A stretch of DNA of 36,303 nt. It comes from Bacteroidota bacterium. Lineage in GTDB: Bacteria; Bacteroidota; Ignavibacteria; Kapaibacteriales; UBA2268. Of this stretch, positions 17,039 through 27,900 are shown piece after piece. The position numbers and the translations under genes were made by a program. The DNA lies in NCBI GenBank assembly GCA_004322215.1, contig SCSM01000018.1, forward strand, positions 1-36,303, written 5' to 3'. Within the stretch, counting starts at the first letter, position 1. Each line of letters begins with the position of its first letter. The notes beneath the pieces are model-generated. The model did no database searches. It worked only from the letters and a program-made list of their open reading frames with translations, and was not told the DNA's origin.

Positions 17039-17761
17039 TTGAAAAAGTATCTTCCTTATATATACATATTTCTCGGTTTTATTGCCGGATTATTAATCAT
17101 TTTCTGGCTTGTTGATTCAGTCATGATGCCGCTCATTGTCCACAATACCGAGACTGTCCAGGTTCCAAACGTTGTCGGAAAATCTTATGATGACGCACAA
17201 AATCTCATCGGGGGAAAAAATCTCAAATTCATTAAATCTGGTGAACAATACAGCGAAAATGTAGTTCCGAATACTATAATAAATCAAATTCCGAAACCCG
17301 GAACTGAAGTAAAAGTGGGAAGAAGCATATATTTGATAATCAGCAAAGGAAGAGAAACACTCGAAGTTCCTTATTTAATCGGAAAATCTTTACGTGAAGC
17401 AAGGGTTAATCTGATACAAAGCGGAATGGCTTTGGGCAATGTCGTTTATGTCGCTTCCGATTCAATCGGATTCGATACTGTTATCTCTCAAAGTATTGTT
17501 ACCGATAGAAAAATCCCCGCTGGAAGCCCAATCAATCTTATTGTGAGCAAAGGTTCTGAAAATTTTGTTAAAGTGCCAAACCTTGTGGGTTTGTCAGTAA
17601 GTGAAGCACAATCATTACTCACAGAATCCGGCTTAACTGTCGGCAATATTTTTCTTGGTAAAAGTGAGACTTATATGGCAGGCACTGTGATTGACCACTC
17701 TCCTGCTGCCGGTGAACTTGTAAAACAAAATTCTCCGATTAATATAACAGTTGCAAAATAA
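17039..17761 (+). CDS. Membrane-anchored protein with three PASTA domains
   Basis: 240 residues. One transmembrane helix (about 5-28) is followed by three PASTA repeats (about 40-104, 108-172 and 177-240), each opening with V/L-P-N/Y-V/L-x-G-x-S-x-x-x-A. PASTA domains usually sense or bind peptidoglycan fragments on Ser/Thr kinases or penicillin-binding proteins, but this protein has no kinase or transpeptidase part. Stand-alone PASTA proteins of this layout are found in the Bacteroidota group. The frame has only TTG as a start and shows no clear Shine-Dalgarno sequence. It is followed 24 bases later by a beta-barrel gene, probably in one transcript. Confidence 0.9.
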   Translation: MKKYLPYIYIFLGFIAGLLIIFWLVDSVMMPLIVHNTETVQVPNVVGKSYDDAQNLIGGKNLKFIKSGEQYSENVVPNTIINQIPKPGTEVKVGRSIYLIISKGRETLEVPYLIGKSLREARVNLIQSGMALGNVVYVASDSIGFDTVISQSIVTDRKIPAGSPINLIVSKGSENFVKVPNLVGLSVSEAQSLLTESGLTVGNIFLGKSETYMAGTVIDHSPAAGELVKQNSPINITVAK

Positions 17762-17785
17762 TTTTTTTATTTATATGGACATTTT

Positions 17786-18325
17786 ATGAATGCATTCAAA
17801 TCATTTGGTATAATATTATTCATAATTATTGTATCAACAATTAGCTGCTTTTCCCAGGAAAACAACATGATGCTTAGTGCTTATGTGAATTACAATATGC
17901 CAATGGGAACTGCTGCCGATAACTATAAAAGCAGTGTGGGATTCCAGGCACAATTCGAATATTTAATCACAGAAGAAATCGGTATGGATATAACTGCGGG
18001 TTATACTCCATGGAATTTTGAAAATGCTCCTTCAGTTTGGAAATTCTCTATTATTCCGGTACTGATTGGAGGAAGATATTATTTTACAGCTAAAAGTATG
18101 TCGTCTTATGTAGGATTTGATGTCGGGATGTATAATACAAGCATTAAAAAAGAAGTTGAAAAAACAAATGAACCCAAATTCGGTTTTTCGTTTCTGGGTG
18201 GTACATTATACCCGATGGGAGATTATTTATATCTCAATACTTATTTAAGCTATACCCGTATAAGTACATCGGGATATGTATTTTCTTATTTGGCAATTAA
18301 TGCAGGTGTATCTTTTACTTTTTAA
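17786..18325 (+). CDS. Small outer-membrane beta-barrel protein (tandem paralogue 1)
   Basis: 179 residues with a signal peptide (cut near CFSQ) and alternating strands suited to an 8-strand barrel of the OmpX/outer membrane protein beta-barrel type, ending in an aromatic residue (VSFTF). It aligns along its length with the next gene: both have NIMLS or NMMLS, a GFQ(A/G)Q segment, a (GMD/GID) strand, a GFDVGMYN/GLDVGLFN strand, KFGFS and an INAGVSF end. No catalytic motif was seen. It lies 24 bases after the PASTA-protein gene. Function unknown. Confidence 0.8.
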   Translation: MNAFKSFGIILFIIIVSTISCFSQENNMMLSAYVNYNMPMGTAADNYKSSVGFQAQFEYLITEEIGMDITAGYTPWNFENAPSVWKFSIIPVLIGGRYYFTAKSMSSYVGFDVGMYNTSIKKEVEKTNEPKFGFSFLGGTLYPMGDYLYLNTYLSYTRISTSGYVFSYLAINAGVSFTF

Positions 18326-18366
18326 GCCATTTTATATAATAATCCAATTATTATTTGATATTATCA

Positions 18367-18876
18367 ATGAAAAGGATTTATATTATTATTTTATTAGTTT
18401 GTTTATCTTCCTTTGGCATTGCTAAAGAAACCAATATAATGCTTAGTCCTTTTATTGGATATTATATACCAATTGGGGGTGGCTCAAGTTCTTATGAAGG
18501 CACCTATGGTTTCCAGGGGCAAATTGAAATCAGAACTAATGAATATACCGGAATAGATTTTACATTTGGTTATGTCCAATGGTCATTGAGTACCAAAGAA
18601 ATTATATCTTTGATGTTAGGAACTAGATTTTATTGGTTTAAAAAGGGACCTACACCATACACAGGTTTAGATGTTGGACTATTTAATTATAATCATCAAT
18701 TTTATGGAATATCTGATAGCCATTCAAAATTTGGTTTTTCCGTACTTCAAGGTGTTTTATTACCATTTAGTAATAATTTCTTATTTAATAGTAATATAGA
18801 ATTAACATACTTTTACAATTCACTAAGCCCTTACTCATACATAACTATAAATGCAGGAGTGTCTTTCTTATTTTAA
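18367..18876 (+). CDS. Small outer-membrane beta-barrel protein (tandem paralogue 2)
   Basis: 169 residues from the ATG at 18367; a TTG at 18355 would only add four residues before the MKR that opens the signal peptide. The signal peptide is cut near GIA-KETN, and the mature part ends INAGVSFLF. It is clearly paralogous to the preceding gene (shared order of MLS, GFQGQ, DVG, KFGFS and INAGVSF) but diverged through most of its length, so the duplication is old. The pair with the PASTA gene suggests an envelope role. The ligand or partner is unknown. Confidence 0.8.
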   Translation: MKRIYIIILLVCLSSFGIAKETNIMLSPFIGYYIPIGGGSSSYEGTYGFQGQIEIRTNEYTGIDFTFGYVQWSLSTKEIISLMLGTRFYWFKKGPTPYTGLDVGLFNYNHQFYGISDSHSKFGFSVLQGVLLPFSNNFLFNSNIELTYFYNSLSPYSYITINAGVSFLF

Positions 18877-18949
18877 AATAATAAAAAAAATAATCTTATT
18901 AAACCATGTTTAAAATTATTATATTAAATAGAAAAAATACGAGGTTATT

Positions 18950-20863
18950 ATGTCAAAGATTTTTACGATAATTTGTTTCCTTATTTTTTATAATTTATCC
19001 TTTGGAGAATACAAAGAAGTCCAAATTCCTACCCGCGAAGAAAATCCCGAAAAGAAATATCTTTTTGCAGATATATATGTTTTGGATTCTACGGTTAAGA
19101 AACCGACTATATTGATTCAGACACCTTATAATAAAATTACATACAGAACTTTACAATCCCCACCGCAGGAAGGTGGAACACAATTGCCATTCGACACAAT
19201 CAATTATAATTTTGTCGTTCTCGATTGGCGTGGCTTTTTTGCTAATAATGACAAAGATATTCAGGGAAAAGACAGGGGAGAAGACGGTTATGATGTGGTA
19301 GAATGGATAGCACAGCAAAGCTGGTCTGATGGCAAAGTTGGAACTTATGGCGGTTCAGCTCTTGGACTGATTCAATTCCAGACTGCAAAACTTCATCCGC
19401 CTCATCTGGTTTGTTCAGCACCATTCATAAAGGACTTCTTAACTAAATATGAGAATTATTATTACGGTGGCGATTACCGGAAAGAACAATGCGAACAATT
19501 ACAACGACTCGGTTTCATACCTACTTCTTTTATATTAATGCTATATAAAGATAGTTTTTATTGGGACTCATTAGAAATAAAATCTGATTGTTCATCACTC
19601 ATAAAAATTCCAATGCTTATGTGCAGCGGCTGGTTCGACCACTATCCTTCCGATTGCATTCGTGCCTTCCACGATTTAAGAAACAAAAGCAATCCTGATG
19701 TGAAGGATAAACATAAATTAATTATGGGACCATGGCTTCATTCAAGCATTGGTTTACCGAAACAGGGTGAATTGACTTTTACAGAAGCTGAAGATATTCC
19801 AAATCAGCAGGCACAGAAATTCTTCGATTATTATCTGAGAAATATAAATAACGGTTGGGAAAATGAACCTGTAATTAAATATTTTGAGATGGGCTCTAAC
19901 GTTTGGAAAACAACCGATAACTGGTATAATGTAGCAGATTCCTACGACACATTATATTTTAATAATAATCATTTATTAACCGATACACCGTCAATGCTTG
20001 ATATTAAATCTATTGATTCGGTAGAATACAACCCTAAAGACCCTTCACCGACTTATGGCGGTTCGAGGTTCAATCCCTTTGACCCCAAAACTCCTATGGG
20101 ACCATTAGACCAAAGAGATGAAGTCGAAAGCAGGTCAGATGCATTGGTTTATACTACTGCTCCATTGCAAAATGATTTTGTTTTGAATGGCACTGTCAGT
20201 GCTGAATTGTACGTTTCAGCAGACAAAGAAGACACAGATTTCGGGATAAGGTTATGTGATGTATATCCGGACGGCAGGTCAATTCTGCTCACCCAGGGAA
20301 TCAAGAGAATGCGATTCAGAAATTCTCTTTCAAATGAAGAGCTAATGACTCCCGGTGAAATCTATCCGGTTAAAATTGAACTTAATGATTTATCGAACAA
20401 TTTTCTCGCCGGCCATTCCATCAGAGTAATTGTAACTAATTCTAATTACCCGATGTTCGATATTAATTTAAATAATGGTGGTGAACTTTATAAACCGGGT
20501 GACACTTTAATAGCCAAAACATATCTTCACCATTGGGGTAATTACATTTCGAAGGTTATTTTTCCTGTAACAAATACAACAGGAATTAATAACGATTTAA
20601 ATGTAGCAGCTCAAATTGAAATATTTCCAAATCCAACTAAAGCTAATATTACGCTATCTTGCCAAAATGTTAATTCTGAAAATGTCGGAATAGAATTATT
20701 CAATATATATGGTATAATCGTCAAATCTTTAAATATTCAACCTGATTCCCAAAGAAATTTTAATGAGACAATATCTATATCCAATGAAACAAATGGTATA
20801 TATTTTATTAAATTTAAATTTAATGATTCTGTTTTCATTAAAAAAATAATATTAAATAGGTAA
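18950..20863 (+). CDS. Secreted S15/CocE-NonD family hydrolase with T9SS sorting domain
   Basis: 637 residues. A signal peptide (about 1-19) is followed by an alpha/beta-hydrolase domain of the X-Pro dipeptidyl-peptidase/cocaine-esterase type. The triad is visible: Ser136 in GGSALG (the usual following Tyr is replaced by Ala), Asp230 in GWFDHY and His264 in GPWLHS. A C-terminal jelly-roll domain of the PepX type follows (about 370-540, with PLDQRDEVESRSDALVYTT). The tail (EIFPNPTKANITL ... NGIYFIKFKF) is a T9SS type-A sorting domain. It has GAGG near the ATG. It stands upstream of an S9 peptidase and a peptide symporter, so a peptide-releasing role is likely; an esterase or acylase activity cannot be excluded. 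Confidence 0.88.
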   Translation: MSKIFTIICFLIFYNLSFGEYKEVQIPTREENPEKKYLFADIYVLDSTVKKPTILIQTPYNKITYRTLQSPPQEGGTQLPFDTINYNFVVLDWRGFFANNDKDIQGKDRGEDGYDVVEWIAQQSWSDGKVGTYGGSALGLIQFQTAKLHPPHLVCSAPFIKDFLTKYENYYYGGDYRKEQCEQLQRLGFIPTSFILMLYKDSFYWDSLEIKSDCSSLIKIPMLMCSGWFDHYPSDCIRAFHDLRNKSNPDVKDKHKLIMGPWLHSSIGLPKQGELTFTEAEDIPNQQAQKFFDYYLRNINNGWENEPVIKYFEMGSNVWKTTDNWYNVADSYDTLYFNNNHLLTDTPSMLDIKSIDSVEYNPKDPSPTYGGSRFNPFDPKTPMGPLDQRDEVESRSDALVYTTAPLQNDFVLNGTVSAELYVSADKEDTDFGIRLCDVYPDGRSILLTQGIKRMRFRNSLSNEELMTPGEIYPVKIELNDLSNNFLAGHSIRVIVTNSNYPMFDINLNNGGELYKPGDTLIAKTYLHHWGNYISKVIFPVTNTTGINNDLNVAAQIEIFPNPTKANITLSCQNVNSENVGIELFNIYGIIVKSLNIQPDSQRNFNETISISNETNGIYFIKFKFNDSVFIKKIILNR

Positions 20864-20958
20864 GATATTAACCAATTTATAACATTATTTTCTCTCCCTC
20901 GTTTTTCTTAATTTTAAAATTCTATTTTTATCAAAACCATAAATCTGAGGTATTAGAA

Positions 20959-23304
20959 ATGAAAAATATTCATATAATAATATTCACATTAATTTTATTA
21001 ACGTTCGGTTCCTTTGCACAGGATAAGGCAATATTTAATCCACAGGATTTGGAACCACCAATTGAGTTCTATACGCCATTTTTAAAAAAATTGCCTGATG
21101 CTTTGGTAAAATCATTGACCGACACTACTTCGACTGGAATTATGAATTTCCTGATGCGTAACCTTCCCGATGAGGACAAAAGAGAATTAAAATCTAAATT
21201 AAATGAATATCACCTATCGAGAATGCCTGAAATTCATAAAAAGCCAATAACCCCGGAAATTCTCTTATCACTCGAAAGAGTAAGTGACCCGCAAATTTCT
21301 CCCGATGGTTATTGGGTTTTATATTGCAAGTCAATTCCAAAATACAAGGAAAATAAAACTTATAAAGATTTATATGTGGTATCCATTGATGGTAGATGGA
21401 ATATTCAAATTACTACCGATGCTGCTGCAGATTATAACGGAAGATGGACTCTAAACGGAAAAAAAATATATTATATTTCAAAAAGTACCGGCAAACCGCA
21501 AATTAATATTATTGATGCCCCTGATACAAACCGGCTCCTGACCACCAATACAAGAGGTGTCTGGAGAATGTTACCTAATGTCATACCTCAATTCCCTTTT
21601 ATTGTAGAAAACGGGGTTGACAATATTTCCTGGTCTCCCGACGGTAAATACTTTGCATTTACATCCGATGTTAAAATGGATTCGACATTAAAAGAAAAAT
21701 ATCCCGATTTACCTGATGCCAATGCAAGGGTTTATACCCAATTACCGATAAGACACTGGGACGAATGGGAAGATGAAAATTACAGTCACCTGTTTATCCG
21801 CGAGTTCCATCTGGTTGGTTCGACAGATTTTAAACAACCAATTGACTTAATGCAGGGGGAAAGATTTGAAACACCCGTGAAACCTTTCGGTGGTATCGAA
21901 CAAATTGCATGGTCGCCCGATGGAAAAGAAATTGCTTATACTTCAAAGAAAGTTAATAATTATGTACAGACTACAAACTCAGATATTTTTATTGTTCCTG
22001 TGACAGGTGGCGAAACAAAAAATATTACTAAGGATTTGAAAGGTGCAGATTCAGACCCATTATATTCACCTGACGGAAAATGGATTGCTTTCCATAGCCA
22101 GGAACATGAAGGTTTCGAATCGGACAGAATAAGATTAATGCTCTACAACAGGCAGAACGGTGATATCAAAGAATTATCCAAAAAGCTTGACCAATGGGTT
22201 GGACACATGGTTTGGGCTCCCGATAGCAAATCTATTTATTTTACTGCCGAAGATAAAGCAACAGTACAGATTTATCAGATGCAAATTGAAGATGGTTCGT
22301 GGAAAATTATCACTTCAGGAAGATACAATTTCGATGGTGGTTTAGATATTTCCAAAGACGGAAAAACACTTATTACCGCAAGAAGAGATATGACTCGACC
22401 TTATGAACTTTACACAATTGAAATGAAAGGTGAGACTCCACTATATTTCCAGCTTACCGATGTGAATAGTTATTACTTTGCAAATCTTGCAAAAATTAAT
22501 ATTGAGGAAAAATGGTTTACAAGCATTGACGGAAAAAAATTCCAAAGCTGGGTGCTTTATCCACCCTATTTTGATTCGACAAAAAAATACCCGATGATTA
22601 CTTATTGCCAGGGAGGTCCTCAATCAACAATTAGTCAATTCTTCAGTTTCAGATGGAATTTATTTTTAATGGCTTCCCAGGGTTATGTTGTTGTTGCTCC
22701 AAACAGAAGAGGATTACCAGGATTCGGCCAGGAATGGAATAACGCCATAAGCAAGGACTGGGGCGGTAAACCAATGGAGGATATTTTGACGGCTACTGAT
22801 GAGATGCTAAAAGAAACTTATATTGATAAAAAAAGTGTGGCTGCTGTCGGTGCCAGCGCAGGTGGTTATGCTGTATTTTGGCTTGAGGGCAATCACAAAA
22901 AAAGATTCTGTGCTTTTGTTTCTCATTGCGGAGTATATAATTTCGAAAGTATGTATGGCTCGACCGAAGAATTATGGTTCCCCGATTGGGAATTCGGAGG
23001 TCCATTCTGGATTAAAGATAATAAAGAAATTTATGAGAAAAATTCTCCCCATAAATTTGCTCAGAACTGGGACACTCCGATTATGATTAGTACAGGTGAA
23101 AAAGATTTCAGAGTTCCATACACTCAAAGTCTGGAGGCATTCACTCTTGCTCAGGTCAAAGGTATCCCCTCCAAACTCGTGATTTTTCCTGATGGAAATC
23201 ACTGGATTGAAGGATTACAGGATGCATTGTTATGGCAAAAAGAATTTTTCGGTTTTCTTGATTCATATTGTAAACATAAAGAACCGGTAATAGAGAATAA
23301 ATAG
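20959..23304 (+). CDS. S9 family prolyl-oligopeptidase-type peptidase
   Basis: 781 residues. A signal peptide (cut at SFA-QDK) is followed by a helical lead of about 75 residues and then a TolB/DPP-like beta-propeller with repeats such as WSPDGKYFAF, WSPDGKEIAY, YSPDGKWIAF and WAPDSKSIYF. The C-terminal alpha/beta-hydrolase domain holds the triad Ser633 (GASAGGY), Asp716 (GEKDFRVP) and His748 (GNHW). The fold and triad fit dipeptidyl or acylaminoacyl peptidases that cleave short peptides. There is no T9SS tail, so it is probably periplasmic. It lies 95 bases after the S15 hydrolase gene and 85 before the POT transporter gene. Confidence 0.95.
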   Translation: MKNIHIIIFTLILLTFGSFAQDKAIFNPQDLEPPIEFYTPFLKKLPDALVKSLTDTTSTGIMNFLMRNLPDEDKRELKSKLNEYHLSRMPEIHKKPITPEILLSLERVSDPQISPDGYWVLYCKSIPKYKENKTYKDLYVVSIDGRWNIQITTDAAADYNGRWTLNGKKIYYISKSTGKPQINIIDAPDTNRLLTTNTRGVWRMLPNVIPQFPFIVENGVDNISWSPDGKYFAFTSDVKMDSTLKEKYPDLPDANARVYTQLPIRHWDEWEDENYSHLFIREFHLVGSTDFKQPIDLMQGERFETPVKPFGGIEQIAWSPDGKEIAYTSKKVNNYVQTTNSDIFIVPVTGGETKNITKDLKGADSDPLYSPDGKWIAFHSQEHEGFESDRIRLMLYNRQNGDIKELSKKLDQWVGHMVWAPDSKSIYFTAEDKATVQIYQMQIEDGSWKIITSGRYNFDGGLDISKDGKTLITARRDMTRPYELYTIEMKGETPLYFQLTDVNSYYFANLAKINIEEKWFTSIDGKKFQSWVLYPPYFDSTKKYPMITYCQGGPQSTISQFFSFRWNLFLMASQGYVVVAPNRRGLPGFGQEWNNAISKDWGGKPMEDILTATDEMLKETYIDKKSVAAVGASAGGYAVFWLEGNHKKRFCAFVSHCGVYNFESMYGSTEELWFPDWEFGGPFWIKDNKEIYEKNSPHKFAQNWDTPIMISTGEKDFRVPYTQSLEAFTLAQVKGIPSKLVIFPDGNHWIEGLQDALLWQKEFFGFLDSYCKHKEPVIENK

Positions 23305-23354
23305 TTTTCTCAATCCACAAAGAGTTTTGGTTACGGTATTCCATTAATTTCAAT

Positions 23355-23393
23355 ATGGAAGAAAGAGAATTATTTAATTATCAAAAAAATTGA
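23355..23393 (+). other. Possible 12-codon leader frame overlapping the transporter start
   Basis: ATG at 23355 opens MEERELFNYQKN and stops at TGA 23391-23393, overlapping the transporter's TTG start (23390) as TTGA. Either it is a short leader whose translation feeds the transporter by reinitiation, or it is the true N-terminus separated from the rest by a one-base change in the seven-A run at 23383-23389. Adding one base there would give a continuous ATG-started protein. Confidence 0.35.
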
Positions 23394-24775
23394 AATTTGA
23401 GGATAAATTAAATACATGGTGTTTTTTGAAAGATAAAGTAGAAGTAAAACAAAAGAGTTCATGGCATTTCCCTGCAACATTTTGGACAGCAAATTTTGTC
23501 GAACTGCTCGAAAGAGCCGCTTTTTACTGTATGTTTATTGCAATATCTTTATACCTTACCGATATTGTCGGATTCGATGACAAATGGGCAGGAATAATAG
23601 GCGCCTTCTTCAGTGCAGGTGTATATTTCCTTCCCCCTTTTACCGGTGCTTATGCTGATAAAATCGGATTCCGCGCAGCATTACTCATCGCATTTACTAT
23701 GCTCACTATTGGGTATTTTACAATGAGTTTCCTTCCTTATAAATCAACTGTGATACCTGCTTTTGTTTTCCTTATGTTCGGCGGTTCTTTCATAAAATCA
23801 ATCATTACCGGAACTGTAGCGAAAAACTCTTCGGAATCGAACCGGGCAAAAGCTTATTCGATTTTTTATTTTGTTGTTAATATTGGTGCTTTTACGGGAA
23901 AGATGTTTGCAAAGCCGATTCGAATTGATATTGGATTGGAAGCCATCGGATATTTCTCTGCAATTATGACATTTATTGCCATAATTGTTGTCTTTTTCTT
24001 TTTCAAAAATATTGACACTTCCGGGCAAGGAAAGCCAATAAAAGAGATTTGGGCTGGATTTGTCAGAGTCATAACGAATGCAAGGTTAATCACATTGATA
24101 TTAATTCTTGCCGGCTTTTGGCTGATACAACACCAGATGTATGCTTCTATGCCAAAGTATATTATTCGGCTTGTCGGTAAGGATGCTTCACCTGAATGGT
24201 ATTCGAATGTCAATTCTGCTACTGTAATAATTTTTGTTATGTTAATAACTCATTGGATGAAGAAATTCAAAGCAATCACTTCTATGAATGTTGGAATGAT
24301 TCTGATGCCTATGTCTGCAGTTCTGATGGCATTGAGTCCTCTATTGGAGAAATGGACCGGCTTATCAATATCAATATTCGGATTATTCACATTGCATCCC
24401 GTGGCATTAACAATGATAATCGGAATCGGAATTCAAGGACTTGCCGAATGTTTCATTTCACCGAGATTCCTTGAATATTTTTCATTGCAGGCGCCAAAGG
24501 GTCAGGAAGGTATGTATCTCGGTTTCTCTCATTTACATTCGTTCTTTGCAAATTTTGCCGGCTTTTTCATTTCTGGTTTCTTACTCGACGCCTACTGCCC
24601 CGACCCGAATAAAGAAGGTTTAAAGGGATTGACATCAAGCCAACTCGTTCCATATTACGAACATGCTCATTATATTTGGTATTATTTTGCTGGAATTGGT
24701 ATTCTTGCTGCTATCGCTCTATTTATCTACTCTATCGTTGTTAAAAGGTTGGATGCAAGAAAAGCAATTGTCTGA
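23390..24775 (+). CDS. POT-family (proton-dependent oligopeptide) MFS transporter
   Basis: 461 residues with about 12 hydrophobic helices. The first helix carries ELLERAAFYCM, the ExxER proton-coupling motif of POT/PTR symporters. FLPPFTGAYADKIGFRAAL matches the loop after helix 2, and RAKAYSIFYFVVNIGAF the PTR2 signature around helix 5. It should bring di- or tripeptides into the cytoplasm with protons. As read, the frame has only a TTG start, with an upstream in-frame stop at 23375. See the overlapping leader frame for a possible frameshift. Together with the S15 and S9 peptidase genes upstream it makes a peptide-use cluster. Confidence 0.88.
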   Translation: MKFEDKLNTWCFLKDKVEVKQKSSWHFPATFWTANFVELLERAAFYCMFIAISLYLTDIVGFDDKWAGIIGAFFSAGVYFLPPFTGAYADKIGFRAALLIAFTMLTIGYFTMSFLPYKSTVIPAFVFLMFGGSFIKSIITGTVAKNSSESNRAKAYSIFYFVVNIGAFTGKMFAKPIRIDIGLEAIGYFSAIMTFIAIIVVFFFFKNIDTSGQGKPIKEIWAGFVRVITNARLITLILILAGFWLIQHQMYASMPKYIIRLVGKDASPEWYSNVNSATVIIFVMLITHWMKKFKAITSMNVGMILMPMSAVLMALSPLLEKWTGLSISIFGLFTLHPVALTMIIGIGIQGLAECFISPRFLEYFSLQAPKGQEGMYLGFSHLHSFFANFAGFFISGFLLDAYCPDPNKEGLKGLTSSQLVPYYEHAHYIWYYFAGIGILAAIALFIYSIVVKRLDARKAIV

Positions 24776-24928
24776 AGCGGTATTTGCAGGAATTTTGATT
24801 TATTAGAATAATAAATTCTATAAAAAAATAATTATACATTGAATTGATAAAATTGCTATTTTTCATTTTACTCTGTTTCAATTTCAGAGTAATATTTCAA
24901 ATTTGTAAAATCAATTTTGGGATTCAAT

Positions 24929-27900
24929 ATGAAAAAAGTGATTTACATGCTTGTTGCGATTACAATTTTATTTTCAACTTTATATTCTGCTCCTGTTATT
25001 TTTAAGTATGATAATGGAATTCCCGCCGGAATGTATTCAAATATTAATACACTGGGCTGGGATGAGACTGCAATGTTGAAACCTCCGGGTCCATGTAAAA
25101 TAAATAAAATTCAAATATACCTTAGCGGCTCCGTTGCAGCACCTGATACTATCTGGATTGCTGGAGACCCTGCCGAAGGAGCTTATCCTCCTTCATCATA
25201 TTGCTGGTATATCAACAAACTGACTGATGGAAAAATAATCAATTATTCGGGAACACCCGGTTGGTATGAAATTGATATATCAGCAGACAATATCAGAGCA
25301 GATGGAATTTGCAGTGTCGTAATACAACACAGAAATAAACAAAACGGTCCCTATTTCACCTTTGATAATCAAACTCAGTCACAGGGAATTCATTCATTTA
25401 TGACAGATTTACGTCCTAACCCGGATTTCTTAGGAATCAGAGGTACTATCTTTTCAGGGGCTCAGGGCAATTTCATGGTTCGTTTCGAGGTTGATTACGA
25501 CTTCCCGGATGCTGAAACGTCTTCAACACCTCCCACACCCACTTTAGTTGATGTTACAAAAGAAGTTGGATTGGTTGATGGTAACGGCAATCCTATCAAA
25601 TCGGCTACAGTTAGCGTTGTCGGTTTCAATAATGAAGAAAAAGAAGATATAGCACTCGGTTCATATTATTTTAAAAATAATGGAAACGGAACATTTACAA
25701 ATATTTCACAGCAGGTAAATTTACAGGCAGGTCAGACAAGCTGGGCTGACATTGATAACGACAGTAAAATTGATTACTTCGCTTTGAATACTGGTGGAAA
25801 TGATAAAATCATGTTCGGCAACGGAGATTATACTTTTATTGATAGTACAGACCCGGTAATAAAATTAAATCAGCCGACTGTTACTCCAATGTGGCTGGAT
25901 TACAATCATGATGGATTGCTTGATTTATACGTTGCTTATGGCAGAACTTCCGATGCTCAGGGAAACGAAACTTTTTATCCCGACCAACTATTTAAAAACT
26001 CTGGAAACCGTTTATTTGAAAATGTTACAAACTCTGCTGGTATATCAACTGGGGAACCTTCTCCCTATTATGATTGCTGGGGTGCAAGTATTTGCGATTT
26101 TAACAATGATAATTGGTCCGATGTATTTGTTGCTACATACAGATTGGCTCCCGACTTGCTTTATATGAATGGTTCAAATGACATTTTCTATGAAGTAGGC
26201 ACTGAGACAGGAACAAGAGGTATTGACGCTTATTATCCTGGATACTTCGGCCATGGAATGGGTTCCGACTGGGGTGACTTCAACAACGACGGATACGATG
26301 ATTTATGTGTCGGCAATCTTGGTCATCCGGACGAAAGGGCTTTGAATTCGAATCCTTCATTGCTTTTCAAAAACGACGGTCCTCCGGATTGGACATTTAC
26401 TGATATGCATTCTGAAATGGGTTTGAAATTTTTCGAGATGAATGCAGGAACTGTGTGGGCTGACCTCAATCTTGACGGTTATCTCGACCTGGTTCATGCT
26501 CAATACTCATACGACCAAAAGGGAGCCAGAAATAACAGATTTACAAGATTTTACTTAAACCAGGGACCACTTAAAAATTACAAGTTAAAGGATATAACCT
26601 GGGAAAGCGGTGCATATATTCATGGGGCATGGACTCCTGTTCGGCTCGATTACGACAATGATGGCGATATGGATATTATCATTGCCAGCGATAAGGAAAA
26701 TCTTAAATTGTTCAGGAATGATTTACCTGGCAAAGGTTACTGGGTGGCTTTCAGATTATCCGGTAGCCCCGCGAATAATATTCCGAATGAAGGATTCGGA
26801 ACTAATGTTACCGTTTATTGTGGTAGCCAGAAATTTTACAGGAGTCTCCCCGGTACAGTTATGAACGGGCGCTGCTCACAAAGTTCAAACGAATTGAATT
26901 TCGGACTAGGTGATTATAATAATATTGATAGTGTAATAATAATATACCAGAATGGACAAACCAATAAATTCACAGATTTAACTGTAAATACAAAATACAA
27001 AATTCCGTATATGCAATCACCTGTGAGAATGAAACTGACTGCACCGATGTTAGTTAATCCAAAGAATTTTTCCATTAAAATACCCTATAGTTCAGTTGTT
27101 CTCGACTGGACGAAGGTAGCATCAGGTACAAAATATGAAATACTGATTTCCGGAAAATCAGATTTTTCCGATACAATACTTGACGTCAGGAATTATGATG
27201 GAATACAATTCCTGTCAAATTCATATTCTGACAATAAATCTTATTATTGGAAAGCCAGAGCTTATGATTCCGCCGACACAAGCAACTGGTCAAGTGTTTG
27301 GGAATTTACAACAGGTACTCCAATACCATTAGCACCGGTATTAAAAATGCCGCCTAATGATACATTAAATATCAGTGCAAAACCTAAGTTTATTTGGAAT
27401 TCTTCCCGGTATGATGCGAAATATCCCGGTATAACTATATATGACTTGCAGTATTCAACTGACCCTACTTGTTCGACAGATGTCCATGAACTTAACAATT
27501 TGAACGATACAACACTGCAATTAACCGAACCCTTATCAGCAGCGAGTAAGTATTACTGGCGTATTCGCGGTTTAAATGAAATGAAACCCAGCCAATGGTC
27601 TGATATTTGGAATTTCACAGTCATGGCTTTACCTGCAAAGCCGGTGTTAAAAATTCCTCTTAATGGTGATAGTGCTGTAAAAACAAAACCGACTTTCACC
27701 TGGGATTCGGTAGCTAATGCAAATTATTATGATTTGGAGATTTCATTATCTGATTCGTTTTCAAAAGCAGATTCAGTTTATTTTTTAACAAATATTTCAT
27801 CAACGACAAGGAAATTATTCAAGACTCTGGATGAAGGAACAAAATATTACTGGCATATACGTGCTGTGAACGATGGGGGTGAAGGTCTATGGTCTGATGC

